Shown here: in pieces, positions 1 through 11,406 of the stretch
Numbering within the stretch: the first letter of the stretch is position 1
How the letters are laid out: each line of letters starts with the position of its first letter
NCBI GenBank assembly: GCA_025618425.1
Contig: CM046845.1
Coordinates: forward strand, 34,870,277-34,934,276
DNA length: 64,000 bases
Reading direction: 5' to 3'
From: Heliocidaris tuberculata
Taxonomy: Eukaryota > Echinodermata > Echinoidea > Camarodonta > Echinometridae
Program-made: the position numbers and the translations under genes
Notes under the pieces: model-generated
What the model saw: the letters and a program-made list of their open reading frames with translations, nothing else
The model's database searches: none
What the model was told of the DNA's origin: nothing

Positions 1-37
1 AAGGCATCAATCTCATCGATACTGCACACAAACATAA

Positions 38-387
38 AGTGTACCAATCACCTAAAAAAAAATTTGTACAGCTAGAATGTATAAAATCAACCTCAAAACA
101 CTTTACCTAGGCTTCTATGGGTTAATGGTTAAGGAGTATGAGGAAAATAAAGGATCACATAACCCCCCCCCCCCGTAAGGGCCCATATTCTATGCAGGCG
201 CGTAGGGGTGTGTTGCCTAGTTGCCTAGTCTCCTCACAAGTCGCTGTGATATATATTGAGAGTGTGTTTTAACTTGCAATGTCTCTTTACAGTATCAACA
301 TTTGAACCCCATATTTTGAATATAGCATAGCAACATGGAACCCCTAATATACAGAGCAAAATATTTTTTGGTGACTGGTACACTTTA
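38..387. mobile_element. Miniature inverted-repeat element, GTACCAATCACC family (copy 1)
   Basis: The left end AAAGTGTACCAATCACC is the inverse of the right end GGTGACTGGTACACTTT, about 350 bp apart. Both are followed inward by A/T runs. The element holds a 10-C tract near 166. It shares ends and interior with the copy at 2929-3671. Confidence 0.6.
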
Positions 388-388
388 A

Positions 389-793
389 GTGTACATGTAT
401 GTCACAAGCAGAGTTATAGCTACACTGGGCAGCAGAGCTCAGCACTCACCAGCAATTTCAACTCTAGAACCTACCACTCAAGTGTCCAAAATTCATATCC
501 TTAAAAATAAAGTTGAGTTCGAGTTGTGCGATAAAATTGTGAAAGAAACTGTCTCAACGCAACTGGGAAAGGTCGATCATGTCTACATACGAACTGGTGT
601 ATACCGTGAGGTTTTGGAATCAGAAATTGACCCAATCTCCCTGAAAAGCACATGCACTGCACAAATAATTACACATGGCAGGAATGTTTGGCCCGAACAC
701 TTCATCTATTTCTTGTCATATCTTGAATATGAGTGCATTGGAGGAGCAGTCCCTTTCAGGGGACATTTCTACTATGATGTTCTTCCAAACTGA
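389..793 (+). other. Open frame of 134 codons, unrecognised
   Basis: The frame begins MYMYVTSRVIATLGSR and includes KNKVEFELCDKIVKETVSTQ and VYIRTGVYREVLES. It has no signal peptide, membrane segment or motif I know. It sits between a miniature element (38-387) and a LINE remnant, so it may be a transposon coding relic. It is longer than most chance frames here, but support is weak. Confidence 0.2.
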
Positions 794-858
794 CATGAAA
801 GGGATGATAAAGCGCACAACTTATTTTTCACCTTTTCCAGAACTCGACCTTCTCTTTC

Positions 859-1652
859 ATGTCCAATGTTTTCCCAAAATGGAAATCATATCACAGAAAA
901 CAACAAATTACATCAAATTTTCATCACATGCAACACACGTTTGATAAATTGTTGAAACCTCTTTTTACTCTTCAAAAACGAGCTGTAAGGTTGTGTTGTG
1001 GCGCTCCCTTTAGAGCGCACACTTCTGCACTTTTTTATTCCTTGAAATTGCTTAAATTACCAGATATTCTTCTCCAAAATACATTGCTTTTCATGTTCAA
1101 ATTCAAAAATAATATGTTACCAATCACATTCTTTGACAGTTTCCTTTTCAACTCAGACATACATTCACTCAAAACCAGTCGAAAAGATGACTACCATTTA
1201 CCAAAATTCACGAAAGCTTTTTTGATTAATAAATCTATCAGATATCAAGGGCCACTCAAATGGAATTCATTACAACATAATTTAAAGGGTGAAAGAAGGT
1301 TCAATATTTTTAAAAGAGATGTAAAAAGATCTATACTTGCCACTTATCATGCCTGACTCAGTGCAATTTTATATATTTTATACGCATTTTGTCACCACAT
1401 CAATTGTTTTATTTGTTTGAATTTTTGGTTATATTATTTGTTCTATGTGTATTTATGAATATTTTTATGTGTATTTATTATTTCTATTGTTCTATTGTTT
1501 TGTAATTTTTGTATTGTAATAAGGGGTTGCTTTTTTACAAGTTTTTAACTTTTTTAGCAATCCTGGCATATCTTTTATCATTGTATTTGTTTTTTTAAAC
1601 AAAATGTGATTTTATTTTGCCTAATAAATGTGAATTGAATTGAATTGAATTG
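859..1652 (+). mobile_element. 5'-truncated CR1/L2-like LINE: end of reverse transcriptase ORF, 3'UTR and GAATT tail
   Basis: Codons from about 907 to 1356 encode the C-terminal end of a non-LTR retrotransposon polyprotein: LFTLQKRAVRLCCG, the ALFYSLKLLKL segment, YQGPLKWNSL and NIFKRDVKRS. The stop is at 1354-1356. A T-rich 3'UTR follows, then CTAATAAATGTGAATTG and a (GAATT)n tail ending near 1652, as in CR1/L2-type elements. The catalytic YxDD core is absent, so this is a dead, 5'-truncated copy. Confidence 0.75.
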
Positions 1653-1815
1653 ACATGCCACCAGGCACTAAAAATGTGCTGCCAATATGACCCTGGTCGC
1701 AAAAATAGGCACAGAGCACAAATCTTTGACAACAGGATTGTCAACAACATATGAAATATAACTTAATTTACAGAATTTAACTATTTTAAAAGATCAAACT
1801 GTACCACAGACATAC

Positions 1816-1917
1816 CTGAAAGCCCAGTCTCTTGTAATCATTAGCTGGACCCCGTGTACTGTCCATGTCATGACCGAAAGCATGTGATCTCAGCTCCTCT
1901 ATGAATTCTCGGTGTTT
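1816..1917 (-). CDS. ELMO: ELMO coding exon 10 (last in window)
   Basis: It encodes 34 residues, [17 protein letters not shown] then [17 protein letters not shown], and ends CAG|GTATGT. It matches RDIIFELRRIAFDAES and YTRDYKKLGF in vertebrate ELMO. The next exon (NPAMDF and onward) is not in the window. Confidence 0.93.
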
Positions 1918-3811
1918 CTGTTGAAGTAAATACATAATTGATTTCCCATTAGGGTCTGTATTACACACAAATATGGAAAAGGGGGATATTAGGATAAAGA
2001 TTAGAAGATGTAATATTAAAACGTGGCAGAGAGGAATCCACATTTAAATTAATGGATGTGAATAGAGGGAACATGTGCTGTAGAACTCCCAAAGCCCATT
2101 GACTTTTAGTAGAACTCTCGTATCTCAAGGTTGATGCTTACTGTGCTATTTGGGTCAATCGGGGTCATTCTGCGCTTCTCCAAGAGGTTAAAGGTTAGCT
2201 GCTGGAAGACGTAAAGCTGGTGCGTCATCTCTGTTCCTATGTTCTGTGAGCGGATGATTTTCTAGAACAAAAAATATAAAACAAGATATCTTTTAAACAA
2301 GAGATGTGCAACAACAAAAAAAAATAGGGAGAAGGAATGAAGAAAGAATTGGAGCAATGGAAATTTGAATATAAAATCCAACAGAGTGTTAACATGCACA
2401 TATTTAACCCTAACAAGACAACTGACCACATTTTGTGGTCTGACTCAACAACTTCTGATTCAAACCTCTAAAAAATATATCACATGCATTTTTGTTGCAT
2501 GACCATATTGCGTTTGATGCCAGGAATTTTAAAAAGGAGAAAAAGTTTTGAAAAAATCCTTAAATTGGCAAAACATTGAGAGGTTCAAAATCACTGTTTT
2601 TTAATCAAAAGTGGCCACTTTTTCAACTTTTCGACATAGCACCTAACCATGTATATTTTTTTCAAAGACATAACATCTTATTAGAACCATGTAGCACTAA
2701 AAGAAAAATATTATTATTGCCAATTTGAAGAACAACGTGTGATTAATTTAGCCTTTAAGAAATTCTTGTCATGAAAGGGTTAATATGCTCACAAGAAGGC
2801 CATAATGACCAGCATGCCAAATTCAGATTATAGTTGTAATTCCATGACAATTTATGAATTGATAATGAAATATCTATATGCATTTCATTTAGTACACTAT
2901 TCGAAGGAACAACATCACATGTAGTTAAATGGTACCAATCACCAAAAAATAATGTACTTTATATCCCTCATTTTAATGGATAATGCCGATGGGGATGAAG
3001 AAAACTGTGCTATACCGTGACGTCATTCATGGTATAGTGCACGATACCATGAATGTCTTCACAGATATGCGATCGATCAGTGGTTTTCCACCGATAACGT
3101 GTAAAAAGTGCTATCGGTATTGGCCTCATAGACCACTGTGTAAACCGCGTTACTTTTTTATCATTATTTTTTGAAGATTCGATGGAGGGATATAAAACAT
3201 ATATATCATGCACTGTTTCGAGCCTATACTGATTTCATGGATTCCTCGGTGACAGAATTAGCACTATTTTCTTGCCACCTCGGAATCCATAATTTCAACT
3301 AGAGCCTCTCAGTGCATGGTATATTTGTTTACTGTATGTTAGAGGTTCCATGTCAGTCTACTATATTCCAAATATGGGCTTCGAATATCACTTCTATAAA
3401 GAGATATTACAAGTTTAATTATACTCTCTATAAGCATAAAAGCGACTCGTGAGTAGACTACTCAACGCACCTGTACGCGCTCGCCAAGATAAGGGCTCGT
3501 GCGGAACCCAACTTGGAGGTTCGGTTCCGCGCGAGCATCTTCATGTTATCCTTTATTTCCTCCATACTCCTAAACTGTTGACCTATGGAATTTCAGATAA
3601 AGTTTGTTGAGGTTTATTTTATACTTCCTAGCGGTATACAAATTCTTTTTTCAGGTGGTTGGTACACTTTCATATAAACAATGTCTTACCTCCATTATGA
3701 CTACACGTATGTTTCTGGCTGAAAGTGCTTCTTCAAATCTCTGTAACAAAAAAATAGTTGATTGGTGTTTTTAACAATATAGAAACAAGCATTCAGAAAA
3801 ATAATATTATT

Positions 3812-3862
<51 letters not shown>

Positions 3863-3863
3863 C

Positions 3864-3938
<75 letters not shown>

Positions 3939-6900
3939 CCGTTTTTGTATAGCGCATATCACATTATGATATAACGTCCCTATGCGCTTCCAAAGGGTTT
4001 GGATATTGTTGCATGCACAAGGAAAACATTTATGTATCACTACAATCACCAATCAAAGTCCCTGTTTTGTATGTGTCCACGGCAAACAAAGAGCATAGGA
4101 AAGCTGAAAATAAATGTGGATACACTTCAACAAAGAAATATTTAATGTTGAATGACAAGAATCTACTGAAGGCTGAATCAATGCTTAAAAAGAATATCAG
4201 CAAGGGGGTCTCCAACAGACATTTAGACTTAATTCTTTAATCCTTTCGAGTCAATTGACCACTTTTGTGGTTTGGCTCAATAACTTTTGATACAGAGCTC
4301 TAAAATATATACCAGATCCATGAGTAGAAAGAGCAAAAGTTTCGGCACAAACTCTGTCCATTTTTGTTGCATAACCATATTGCGTTCGATGCCAGGAATT
4401 TTAAAAAAGAGAATAAGCTTTAACATCCTTAAATTGGCAAAACATTTAGAGGTTCAAAATCATTGTATTAAAACAAAATTGGCAAATTTTTTCAACTTTT
4501 CGACAAAATTTGTGACCATGTATATTGTTTTCAAAGACATTACACCTTATTAGAACCATGTAGCCCTAATATAAAAATATTTTTGTTGCCAATTTGAAGA
4601 ATAAAATGTGATCAATTCAGCCCTGAAATATTTCCTGTCCTGAAAGGGTTAAAATACAATAAACTTAATTCTTTTTTATTCTGACCTTCTTTCGATCCTC
4701 TGGGGCCTTGAGACAAAGAGCATTCATCAGGGCAAGGCAATTCTGCTGGATACCAGGGTTTTGACTTCACATAAAGGGGAAAAAAAAGAATAATCACACA
4801 ATAAAACAAGGATGGGGAAAGTGATGTCAATAGTATAAGAATATGGAGGTAATAATGATGATGAGAATATGTGACCCTCCACCACAAAACAACCAATAAG
4901 TTGCAATGGGAGTTTGGGAGTAAATATCTGACAAGGGTTGTTTGGGGTGGAAATTTTTTTTAAAAGTTTTTTTGTATTTTCTGAAAGTTAAATTATTAAT
5001 CTACTATCTGACAAAATTTCAGGGTAAAATACACATGTTGAAATATGTTTTTTCTCTCATTCAAAATGAGCCTTTTTTCCTGGACATTCAAACTTTGTGT
5101 GTCAGCTTGCTGGGATCTTACTTCACATCGCTTTTCTGGTATAGCTTAAAACTATGCACTGTCTGATATTCAAAATCTCCAGAAACAAAGAAATATATCT
5201 ATTCTAAAGGTATGGAAAGTTCCAACTCAATCCAATTAGAACTTCACAGAGTAGGCTAGGGAGTTTTGACTCAACCTTTTGTGCGATAAACAATAGGACA
5301 CAGATTAGGCGCTCTTAAATGGTCACCCTTCTTTAGAGCCCGTTGTCTTTATTGTTTTGGTCATTAGCCTGTCTGACACTCAGACATTCTCACTGTAATT
5401 TATAAGGGTTTGCTTAGTCTATACAAGACAAGTTATATACCATTTTAAAGGTTACACTCTAGGCTTTCAAACTGTGCTGAAATTTAAAAAACCCAAACTT
5501 CTGACTTATTGGTCGTTTTGTGGTGGAGAGTCACATATGATGATGATAATGGAAGTGATGCTGCTGCTCCTGCTGCTGCTGCTGCTGATGATGATGAAAA
5601 TGGTTACAGTGATGGAATAGGGTAAAGATGATGATAATAATGATAGAAATTATGATAATAATTAAGAAGTAATGTAAAATGTAAAATGGTGGTCTTGATC
5701 ATGAAGGATACACATCTGTAAAAGGAAGAACATGTATTTCAAATCAAGCCTAAGTTTTATAATAATAATAATAATACGTAAGATTTCTATAGGGCCATTA
5801 TCCATTTTGATTAAATGCTCAAGGCCCTTTACAACATAAAGAAAATTATACAAACATAATATTATCAATAACAAGGGAAAAAAAATAATTTAAAAAAAAA
5901 TAAATATTTGTCTTCAAAATGCAAGATTGAACAAATAGGATTTCAGGTTGCCCTTAAAGGCGTTGGAGTTCTTCAGCTCCTGTGGAAGTGAATTTCACAG
6001 GGCTGATCCGGCATGAGCAATACCTTCACGATTAACATAAAGTGGGCCAAATGACTGAAGTAGAATGAAATGTATATCCATACTTACACATTTTCCAGAT
6101 GTTGGGTCATGTTGTGAAAAGTAATCTCATTGGCAATCACATTATATAGCTTGGTGCTGAATAAAGAAAGTGTGAAATATGATAATAATCATTCTGGAAA
6201 CATTGTGCACTGCAAAACCAAATACACAGCAATGGTATGGTGACTGCTTTTAACATGAACTCTTTAGAAGTGGGTATAGAACATCTATAAAATATCAACA
6301 TTTATCATTTTTTTTCTTCCAAATTAAAAAAAAAAAAAGGAATTCTGGAAGACACACAATACAGTTTGAAGCTTTTTTTTCCAACCAAGGAATATGATGT
6401 TGAATATAAACCTATTTAAACTAAAAGGACAAAAGGACAGAATGGTTCTTGGTGAACACTAAAGAGTTGCTAGGACTTGAATTTGAACAAATACATGCAG
6501 TTAGATTATCTTGAGAACCATGTACTGCAATAGTGTCAGCTGCAACAAGAAGTCAGTCTTATGCCATCAATTTATCAGCACATACAACAGTATAAAGAAG
6601 TTTGTAGTCTCGGAGCTTAAGCTCACATTATTATTGTCTTAAGAAATTTTTCACAAGAATTACCTGTTTAGAATGCTGCTCTCTAGGATATTCAGAGCCC
6701 TCTGTGTGACTTTGACATCAATACCACTTGATCTGTTCACAAATGATGCAATCTGTAGAACAAAACCAACAAGAAAATTTTGAGATGGTTTGTGATGGTT
6801 TCATTGTCGCTGCCGCTGTCATGGCCTGTCATTGTCATCATCGACATGATCATCAATATCATTGTCAAGCTTGATATAATACCGTACCTTTTTGACATAG

Positions 6901-9900
6901 TTTGCAGAGAGCGTATCCCAAGAGATGACATTGTGGTCCATCAATTCAATAAAAGACTCGAGAGTGAGTGATAAGGGTTCTCCATTCCTACAACAGAAAA
7001 AAACAGATCGATTGAAACATTAAAGCTCACAGACAGTCTCGGTAGCAAAAACAAGGCTGGCAAGAAACTTATCTAACATAGTCACATACTATTCTCCTTT
7101 TATCATAAGACACATGTACGAGATTATTTAACATTCCATTCACGATTTCGAACAAATTTTAGTGTAAATATCTGTAAGAAACGCTTGGTAACGGCTTTTC
7201 ACTGCCTCACGCTAAGACCATATCCACCCGAAGGTTCCCCGCACAATAAACCCAGCGCTTCGCACTGTGTGCAGCGTATTCTATAACACACAGCAATCCC
7301 TATGTGTGTAATGTGTGTGGCCGTTGTTTGAATTTACATCCCCTCTTTTTTGGGCCAGGGATTTTTATTACTTTTCACCTCTCATTCGATAAATATTTCA
7401 CTTGAGGAGGAAAAAACTTCACAGCATCTTAGTTATGTTAGTACCGTGCTGTTTATTAAGTAAAATCAAAGAAATCTCACGAAAAGTTTTTGAGAGCTTC
7501 CCAAAACTATCTTCTACCTTTAACTGGATATCATTTGAATTTGCCTATTTTATGATTGTGATATTTACTTTAGTCATAAAAAGGAAAGGAATAATCAATT
7601 TATAGAAAACAAAAAAAATTATTTCTTCATTCTGTTATAGAATTGAAGAAAAAAAGTTACTGTACTAAGTATGGGATAGAAAGTTTGACACTTGGCAATC
7701 CATATAAGTGAACTACGGTGAGCCAAAAGCCTTATGAAGAACTGCAGTCAAGAGATCTGACAAACAGCTTTTGGGGATTACCAAAATAGTACAATGGCTT
7801 TCAAACAGCATGTAAGAAGTTTGATACAGAAATATAGACTATACCCTTGTATGAAAAAGCAATTGTAGTAAAGCATTATCATAACTACTATCTTAATTAT
7901 CATGATAATAAACAGGGTACTACAAAAAAATATGTTACTACTGGACCTAATCAGGCAAGTAAAAAAACCCAAGAAGATTGCTTTACAGAGACACCAAATT
8001 CACTTGCCTATCTTCATAATCAGTGTTGGTCCACAGTTTTTCTACAAAAAGAGAACATGTTGCTTGTTAAATCTCAGTCAACTTCCCCAATCGGGCAAGT
8101 TATATATTCTATAGACAGCAGCACAAGCTATATTGGGCTTAGTATTCGACATGTTAAAAAAACTTTCAAAGACTTACTGGTTGCCATCCTCCACCATCTT
8201 AATGAGCAGATCTACTCCATGGTTTAAGATAAAATCCTGTGCGAAGGTGAGATCTGTGGAAGCTGTAGAGAGCCTTTTGAGGGCAAGACGGATTTCCTCA
8301 GGGATGCTGGATTGAAGTTTGTTGTAGATGTCTAGGGCTGCTTTGTGCTGTAGGAGTTGAGAAAAAAATAGGAGGGCAAGTTTAGTAATAAAAATGATTT
8401 ACAATTTCATTGGATGAATCATACCTTTCATGCATGATGTTTTCAAAGTACAATTTCAATTTTCCAAGTGAAAAAGAAGAAAGTTGAATTGTGCATGGAC
8501 ATCTCTTAAAGAAATATCATGGTGAGATTCTATGGGGGGAAATACCCTCCATCTGCCGATTCCCCCAAATAACATGTGATAAATGGAAAGCCCTGTGGCT
8601 TGGCTATACATCTGACAGGACTTACATAATGTGTGCACCATCAATCGACTGCATCAATCGAAACAGCGCCCAGGAGGGCAAATTCTCAAACATATTCTTC
8701 TCCCTGACCAAACTCTGAATGTTCTCCCACCAGTTCCTTTTTCAAAAATGGAGTTCCATTCCCAGAACTTAAAGGAGAATGAAACCCTGGGGAAAATCAA
8801 TTTTAATGAATAGAGAGGATAGAGAGAAGCAATTTATAAAAAGTTCCATCAAAATCGGTTATGAAATGAGAAAGTTATGAAAGTTTGAAAAGTCTCAATT
8901 TACTTTCTATGGTAATCCTCAAATTGGCAATGTTGCTTCAAAGTGACAGGTTTAGTAGTACAACTCTCCATATGTTTTGTACACAAAATTTCATATTTTC
9001 TCCATTAACTCTAAAGATGCTGCTTGTCTTTTTGTAAACTCAACATATGTTGTGTCAAATACATTTTCCCATGATATATCTTGAGCTAAGAAGCTGTCAT
9101 TTTGAAGCAACATTGTCAATTTGAGGATGGCCATAGAAAGTAAATTGAGACTTTTCAAACTTTCATAACTTTCTCATTTCGTAACTGATTTTGATGGAAC
9201 TTTTTACAAATTGCTTCTCTCTATCCTCTCTTTTCATTAAAATTGATTTTTCCCCAGGGTTTCATTCTCCTTTAAGATTAGCCAGCTCTAAGGGAATGAA
9301 TAAACTGAAAGAAAAATTTCTTACTGGTGAATCTGTAAGTTTAAGCATGTCTCCATTGGTGAGATCCTTTCTGTTTTCCTCTGTGATGTATTTTTCACCC
9401 TCTGCATACTGAAGCGCGTACTCTGTGGCGGTGGCTGTGTTGATGGTGTAGTCCGAGCAGACCTCCTCAACAATCTCATTCAAGGGCTTACTCTATGAAA
9501 ACAGATAGGAAAATATCACATTACTTTCAAAATATCATTTCCATTGCATATGAACTTTACATGAAAAACAAAATGTGAATAACGTAAATCAATATCTTAA
9601 AGGTTAGATGGTTTATTAGACCTGACTACTAAGAAAGCATGTGCATGCTTGTAAGTAAGCGACCAGGGGATTGACGGCTATCCTCTCCGAGGGACTTGGC
9701 AATGAGGATTAATGCCTTACCAAAGGGCACTAGCGCATCCACTTGGTTTCAAACCTGGGTCCTCCGGCTACGAGACCACTGCTCTACCAATGAGCCATCA
9801 CGCCTCCATTAAAGTGATTGATTAACTTTGTGAAAAATTGTAAAATCAGCTCAAATGCCAGTGAATTGTGTGCAGTCCTCTAACTACATATATAATTAAG

Positions 9901-11406
9901 GATATGTGAAAGTATGAGAGAAAATGGAACCCGTTTACTATCCTAAAAAAGAGAAAATCGCGATCAATCGCTAGCACAAGTCGCTCGGCTTCTTCGCTGC
10001 GCTGCAGTCACAAAAACTAAGCACCAGCGCTTGGCGATTTCAGAGCGGGGTTCCAGCCCGTACGGTATTCTGTGATAGAGCGAGGTATGCCAACCGTAAG
10101 GGTTCTTTAGGGTTCGGTGGTACTCTATCCCGACATCAATGTTCAATCGTAAATATCTTGATATATAAACGACCGATCAGCTTATAAAACCCAGGCGATT
10201 CCTGTCTGAGCTAAAGGTTTGCAATTATGATTACAGCATTAGCTGGAACAGTGATTTTTTTTTTCAATCCTGGGCAAAGTTAATCAATGCCTTTAAAGCT
10301 ACATATCATATGATAGCCTACAGCAGTATAAATAAAGTTCAGGGATTTGGTTAAAATGTGTTTTCCTTGAAGCAACAAAAATTAAATTCCTGTAATTATT
10401 TCCCCACAGGAATCCTGTCATCTCTCTTTCACAGTGTTGTTTACCCACCCCCCCCCCAAAAAAAATCAAATTGGGAGGCCAAATTTTCATGTTTGTTGTT
10501 TGTTGGTTGGTTGGTTTGTTGTTGTTGTCATTTATTTTTGTTTTGTTTGTGTTTTTTTGCATATATGTATTTAACCTGTTTCTTTCCAATTTCATTTTTA
10601 ATACCAAAACTGCACATGAGCTTTAAAGACACACTTAAAGGCAAAGTCCACCCTGATATTAAGTTGGTTTTAAAAGAAGGAGAAAAATTTAAGAAAAAAG
10701 ATCAATAAAAGTTTGAGCAAAATCCGATAAGAAATAAGAAAGTTCTGAATTGTTGAAGTTGTAATCAATTAAACACAAATCGGCAACTCTGTGACGTATC
10801 TTGCGAGCTCCTCTCCTGTATACATGCTCTGCACACAAAAATTCATAAATTTTCATTTTCTTTGTTTTTGATGAGGGAATAGATTTGTATCATGCAGGTT
10901 GTGTGTAAAAGCATAAGTGAAATGATTATATCTAGGGTGCATGTATAATAAAATATTTTCTTTAGAGAAAATGGAAATTCATGATTTTTGGGGTACAGGG
11001 CCAATGGGAGAGGAGCTCGCAAGGTACGTCACGGAGTTGCCAATTTGTGTTTGATTGATTACATCTTCAAAAATTCATAACTTTCTTATTTCTTATCCGA
11101 TTTTGCTCAAACTTTTATTGTTCTGTTTCTTCAAATTTTCTGCTTCTTTTAAAACCAAATGGATATAAGGCTGGACTTCCCCTTTAATTGACAAATTATT
11201 ATTTCTGCCAAAACTCGCTCCGAAGGTTTACATTTTGCAGATATTTACCTGATCGAGACAATAGAGCTTCCCTCCCTTACCATCCAACACAATGGCCAAA
11301 CGGATAATGTTCGGGTCTGTTCTCTGTGTGGGGTCAATCAGGGTCAATTGCACCTGCTGCGCTGGAGTTGCCATTTTGATGATCTGTAGTGATCTCAGCC
11401 TTCAAA
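1816..11406 (-). CDS. ELMO: ELMO (engulfment and cell motility) family gene, 5' ten coding exons; 3' part beyond left edge
   Basis: ELMO proteins bind DOCK-family proteins to form a two-part exchange factor for the GTPase Rac. They act at the plasma membrane in engulfment of cell corpses and in cell migration. Ten exons on this strand join in consistent phase into 358 residues (1,074 nt). Residues 1-98 match the N-terminal Ras-binding-like domain, with [11 protein letters not shown] and [18 protein letters not shown] lining up with vertebrate ELMO1/2. Residues about 99-358 match the armadillo-repeat region, with [32 protein letters not shown] and NDYKRLGF as landmarks. The ELMO domain, PH domain and proline-rich tail that engage DOCK must lie further left. 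The ATG at 11374 follows a TATAG acceptor at about 11407, so an upstream noncoding exon is expected. A TTAAAGG miniature element, a SINE and several other repeats sit in the introns. The family call is very sure; the paralogue is not resolved. Confidence 0.95.
2142..2261 (-). CDS. ELMO: ELMO coding exon 9
   Basis: It encodes 40 residues with [19 protein letters not shown] and [20 protein letters not shown], phase 0 on both sides. It matches the MAHQLYVLQVLTFNLLE segment of ELMO1/2. The acceptor is TTCTAG and the donor ACA|GTAAGC. Confidence 0.94.
2406..2782 (+). repeat. AACCCTTTC-family element, copy 1
   Basis: It begins AACCCTAACAAGACAACTG and ends GTCATGAAAGGGTTAA. The core CCACATTTTGTGG palindrome and a GAGCTCTAAA-like segment are shared with the other copies in this window. 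It lies in an ELMO intron. Confidence 0.65.
2929..3671. mobile_element. Inverted-repeat element, GTACCAATCACC family (copy 2)
   Basis: The left end GGTACCAATCACCAAAAAAT pairs with the right end TTTTTTCAGGTGGTTGGTAC. The interior has short local inverted repeats (GCTATACCGTGACGTC, GGTATAGTGCACGATACC). It is longer than copy 1 (743 against 350 bp) and lies in an ELMO intron just left of exon 8. Confidence 0.55.
3690..3740 (-). CDS. ELMO: ELMO coding exon 8 (51 nt)
   Basis: It encodes 17 residues, [17 protein letters not shown], between TTACAG and GAG|GTAAGA, phase 0 on both sides. It corresponds to the LAQKQLRSIILTHVI helix of ELMO1. The exon is short but its splice sites are strong. Confidence 0.87.
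3810..4012 (-). mobile_element. SINE 3' end with (ATT)n tail
   Basis: An (AAT)n microsatellite of about 125 bp (3812-3936) adjoins TATAGCGCATATCAC and CCCTATGCGCTTCC. On the minus strand this reads as a SINE-like 3' body ending in a long (ATT)n tail. A GAGCGCTATATAAG-(ATT)n end also occurs at 45620-45650. Confidence 0.45.
4239..4651 (+). repeat. AACCCTTTC-family element, copy 2
   Basis: It starts ATCCTTTCGAGTCAATTGAC and ends TGTCCTGAAAGGGTTAA. It carries the same internal order as copy 1, including ATGCCAGGAATTTTAAAA and TTAGAACCATGTAG. Confidence 0.65.
4686..4764 (-). CDS. ELMO: ELMO coding exon 7
   Basis: This 79-nt exon encodes [17 protein letters not shown] then LKAPEDRKK. It corresponds to INALFLKAPDERRQ in ELMO1. 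The acceptor (GTGAAG) and donor (AAG|GTCAGA) are both weak, but the phases fit both neighbours and the residue match is strong. Confidence 0.88.
4869..5536. mobile_element. Inverted-repeat element, ATGTGACC family (copy 1, 668 bp)
   Basis: The left end ATGTGACCCTCCACCACAAA and the right end TTTGTGGTGGAGAGTCACAT are near-perfect inverse repeats of about 30 bp. A second copy of almost the same length (666 bp) lies at 24880-25545. No coding capacity was seen. Confidence 0.7.
5757..6060 (-). repeat. SINE-like or LINE-derived repeat with (ATT)n tail
   Basis: On the minus strand, GGGCCTTGAGCATTTAAT and GGCCCTATAGAAATC run into an (ATT)n tail at 5757-5775. The body up to about 6060 (CTGTGGAAGTGAATTTCACAG palindrome) is probably part of the same repeat. 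It lies in the ELMO intron beside exon 6. Confidence 0.35.
6088..6156 (-). CDS. ELMO: ELMO coding exon 6
   Basis: This 69-nt exon encodes [17 protein letters not shown] then TQHLEN plus 2 nt. It aligns with the LYQKVAQEIT segment of vertebrate ELMO. The acceptor is TTATTCAG and the donor is a strong GTAAGT. Confidence 0.9.
6664..6752 (-). CDS. ELMO: ELMO coding exon 5
   Basis: This 89-nt exon encodes [15 protein letters not shown] and then [14 protein letters not shown] plus 2 nt. It continues the previous exon exactly as in ELMO1 (IASFVNKS, QRSLAILES). The acceptor is TTCTACAG and the donor CAG|GTAATT. Confidence 0.93.
6888..6987 (-). CDS. ELMO: ELMO coding exon 4
   Basis: This 100-nt exon enters in phase 2 and leaves in phase 0. 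It encodes [12 protein letters not shown] followed by [21 protein letters not shown], a hallmark ELMO segment. The acceptor is TTGTAG and the donor AAG|GTACGG. Confidence 0.94.
8178..8347 (-). CDS. ELMO: ELMO coding exon 3
   Basis: It encodes 56 residues plus 2 nt, beginning [14 protein letters not shown], with DLTFAQDFI and [13 protein letters not shown]. The acceptor is CCTACAG after a pyrimidine tract and the donor is CCA|GTAAGT. It corresponds to the first armadillo-like helices of ELMO. Confidence 0.94.
8769..9275. mobile_element. TTAAAGG-family MITE (507 bp) in ELMO intron
   Basis: TTAAAGGAGAATGAAACCCT at the left is matched inversely by AGGGTTTCATTCTCCTTTAA at the right. The pairing extends over about 170 bp (TTTCATAACTTTCTCATTTC and its inverse), so the element is nearly one large hairpin. 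No reading frame of note. Confidence 0.8.
9325..9492 (-). CDS. ELMO: ELMO coding exon 2
   Basis: It encodes 56 residues, [12 protein letters not shown] through LKLTDSP, between an ATAG acceptor and a CCA|GTAAGA donor, phase 0 in and out. It completes the Ras-binding-like domain. The match to vertebrate ELMO (KPL, EVC, YIT, N-G) is unmistakable. Confidence 0.95.
9635..9810 (-). mobile_element. tRNA-derived SINE
   Basis: Read on the minus strand, GATGGCTCATTGGTAGAGCA is an A-box-like sequence and AGGTTTGAAACC a B-box-like sequence about 40 nt later, as in RNA polymerase III promoters of tRNA-derived SINEs. The body contains CTTTGGTAAGGCATTAATCC, matched by CTTTGGCAAGACACTAATC in the SINE at 45455. 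It is not a functional tRNA because the cloverleaf is degenerate. Confidence 0.6.
9955..10150. other. Isolated GC-rich block, unexplained
   Basis: A 190-bp GC-rich island lies in AT-rich ELMO intron sequence. A 60-codon minus frame ([30 protein letters not shown]) ends in it. No RNA fold or family is recognised. Confidence 0.25.
10635..11187. mobile_element. TTAAAGG-family MITE (553 bp) in ELMO intron 1
   Basis: The ends TTAAAGGCAAAGTCCACCCT and AGGCTGGACTTCCCCTTTAA are inverse. Inner arms (AAGTTTGAGCAAAATCCGAT and its inverse) extend the pairing past 110 bp. It lies about 60 bp from ELMO exon 1. Confidence 0.8.
11249..11374 (-). CDS. ELMO: ELMO coding exon 1 (start codon exon)
   Basis: It encodes 42 residues from [10 protein letters not shown] to KLYCLDQ and ends CAG|GTAAAT in phase 0. 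The reading [20 protein letters not shown] corresponds to the beta-strand start of the ELMO Ras-binding-like domain. The exon continues as 5'UTR to about 11406, where a TATAG acceptor precedes it. Confidence 0.93.

Noticed and set aside
3813..4052. Ile/Tyr-rich reading frame
   Set aside because: It is the translation of an (AAT)n microsatellite.
9770..9810. tRNA gene on the minus strand
   Set aside because: A-box- and B-box-like sequences are present but the cloverleaf arms do not pair; it is the head of a SINE.
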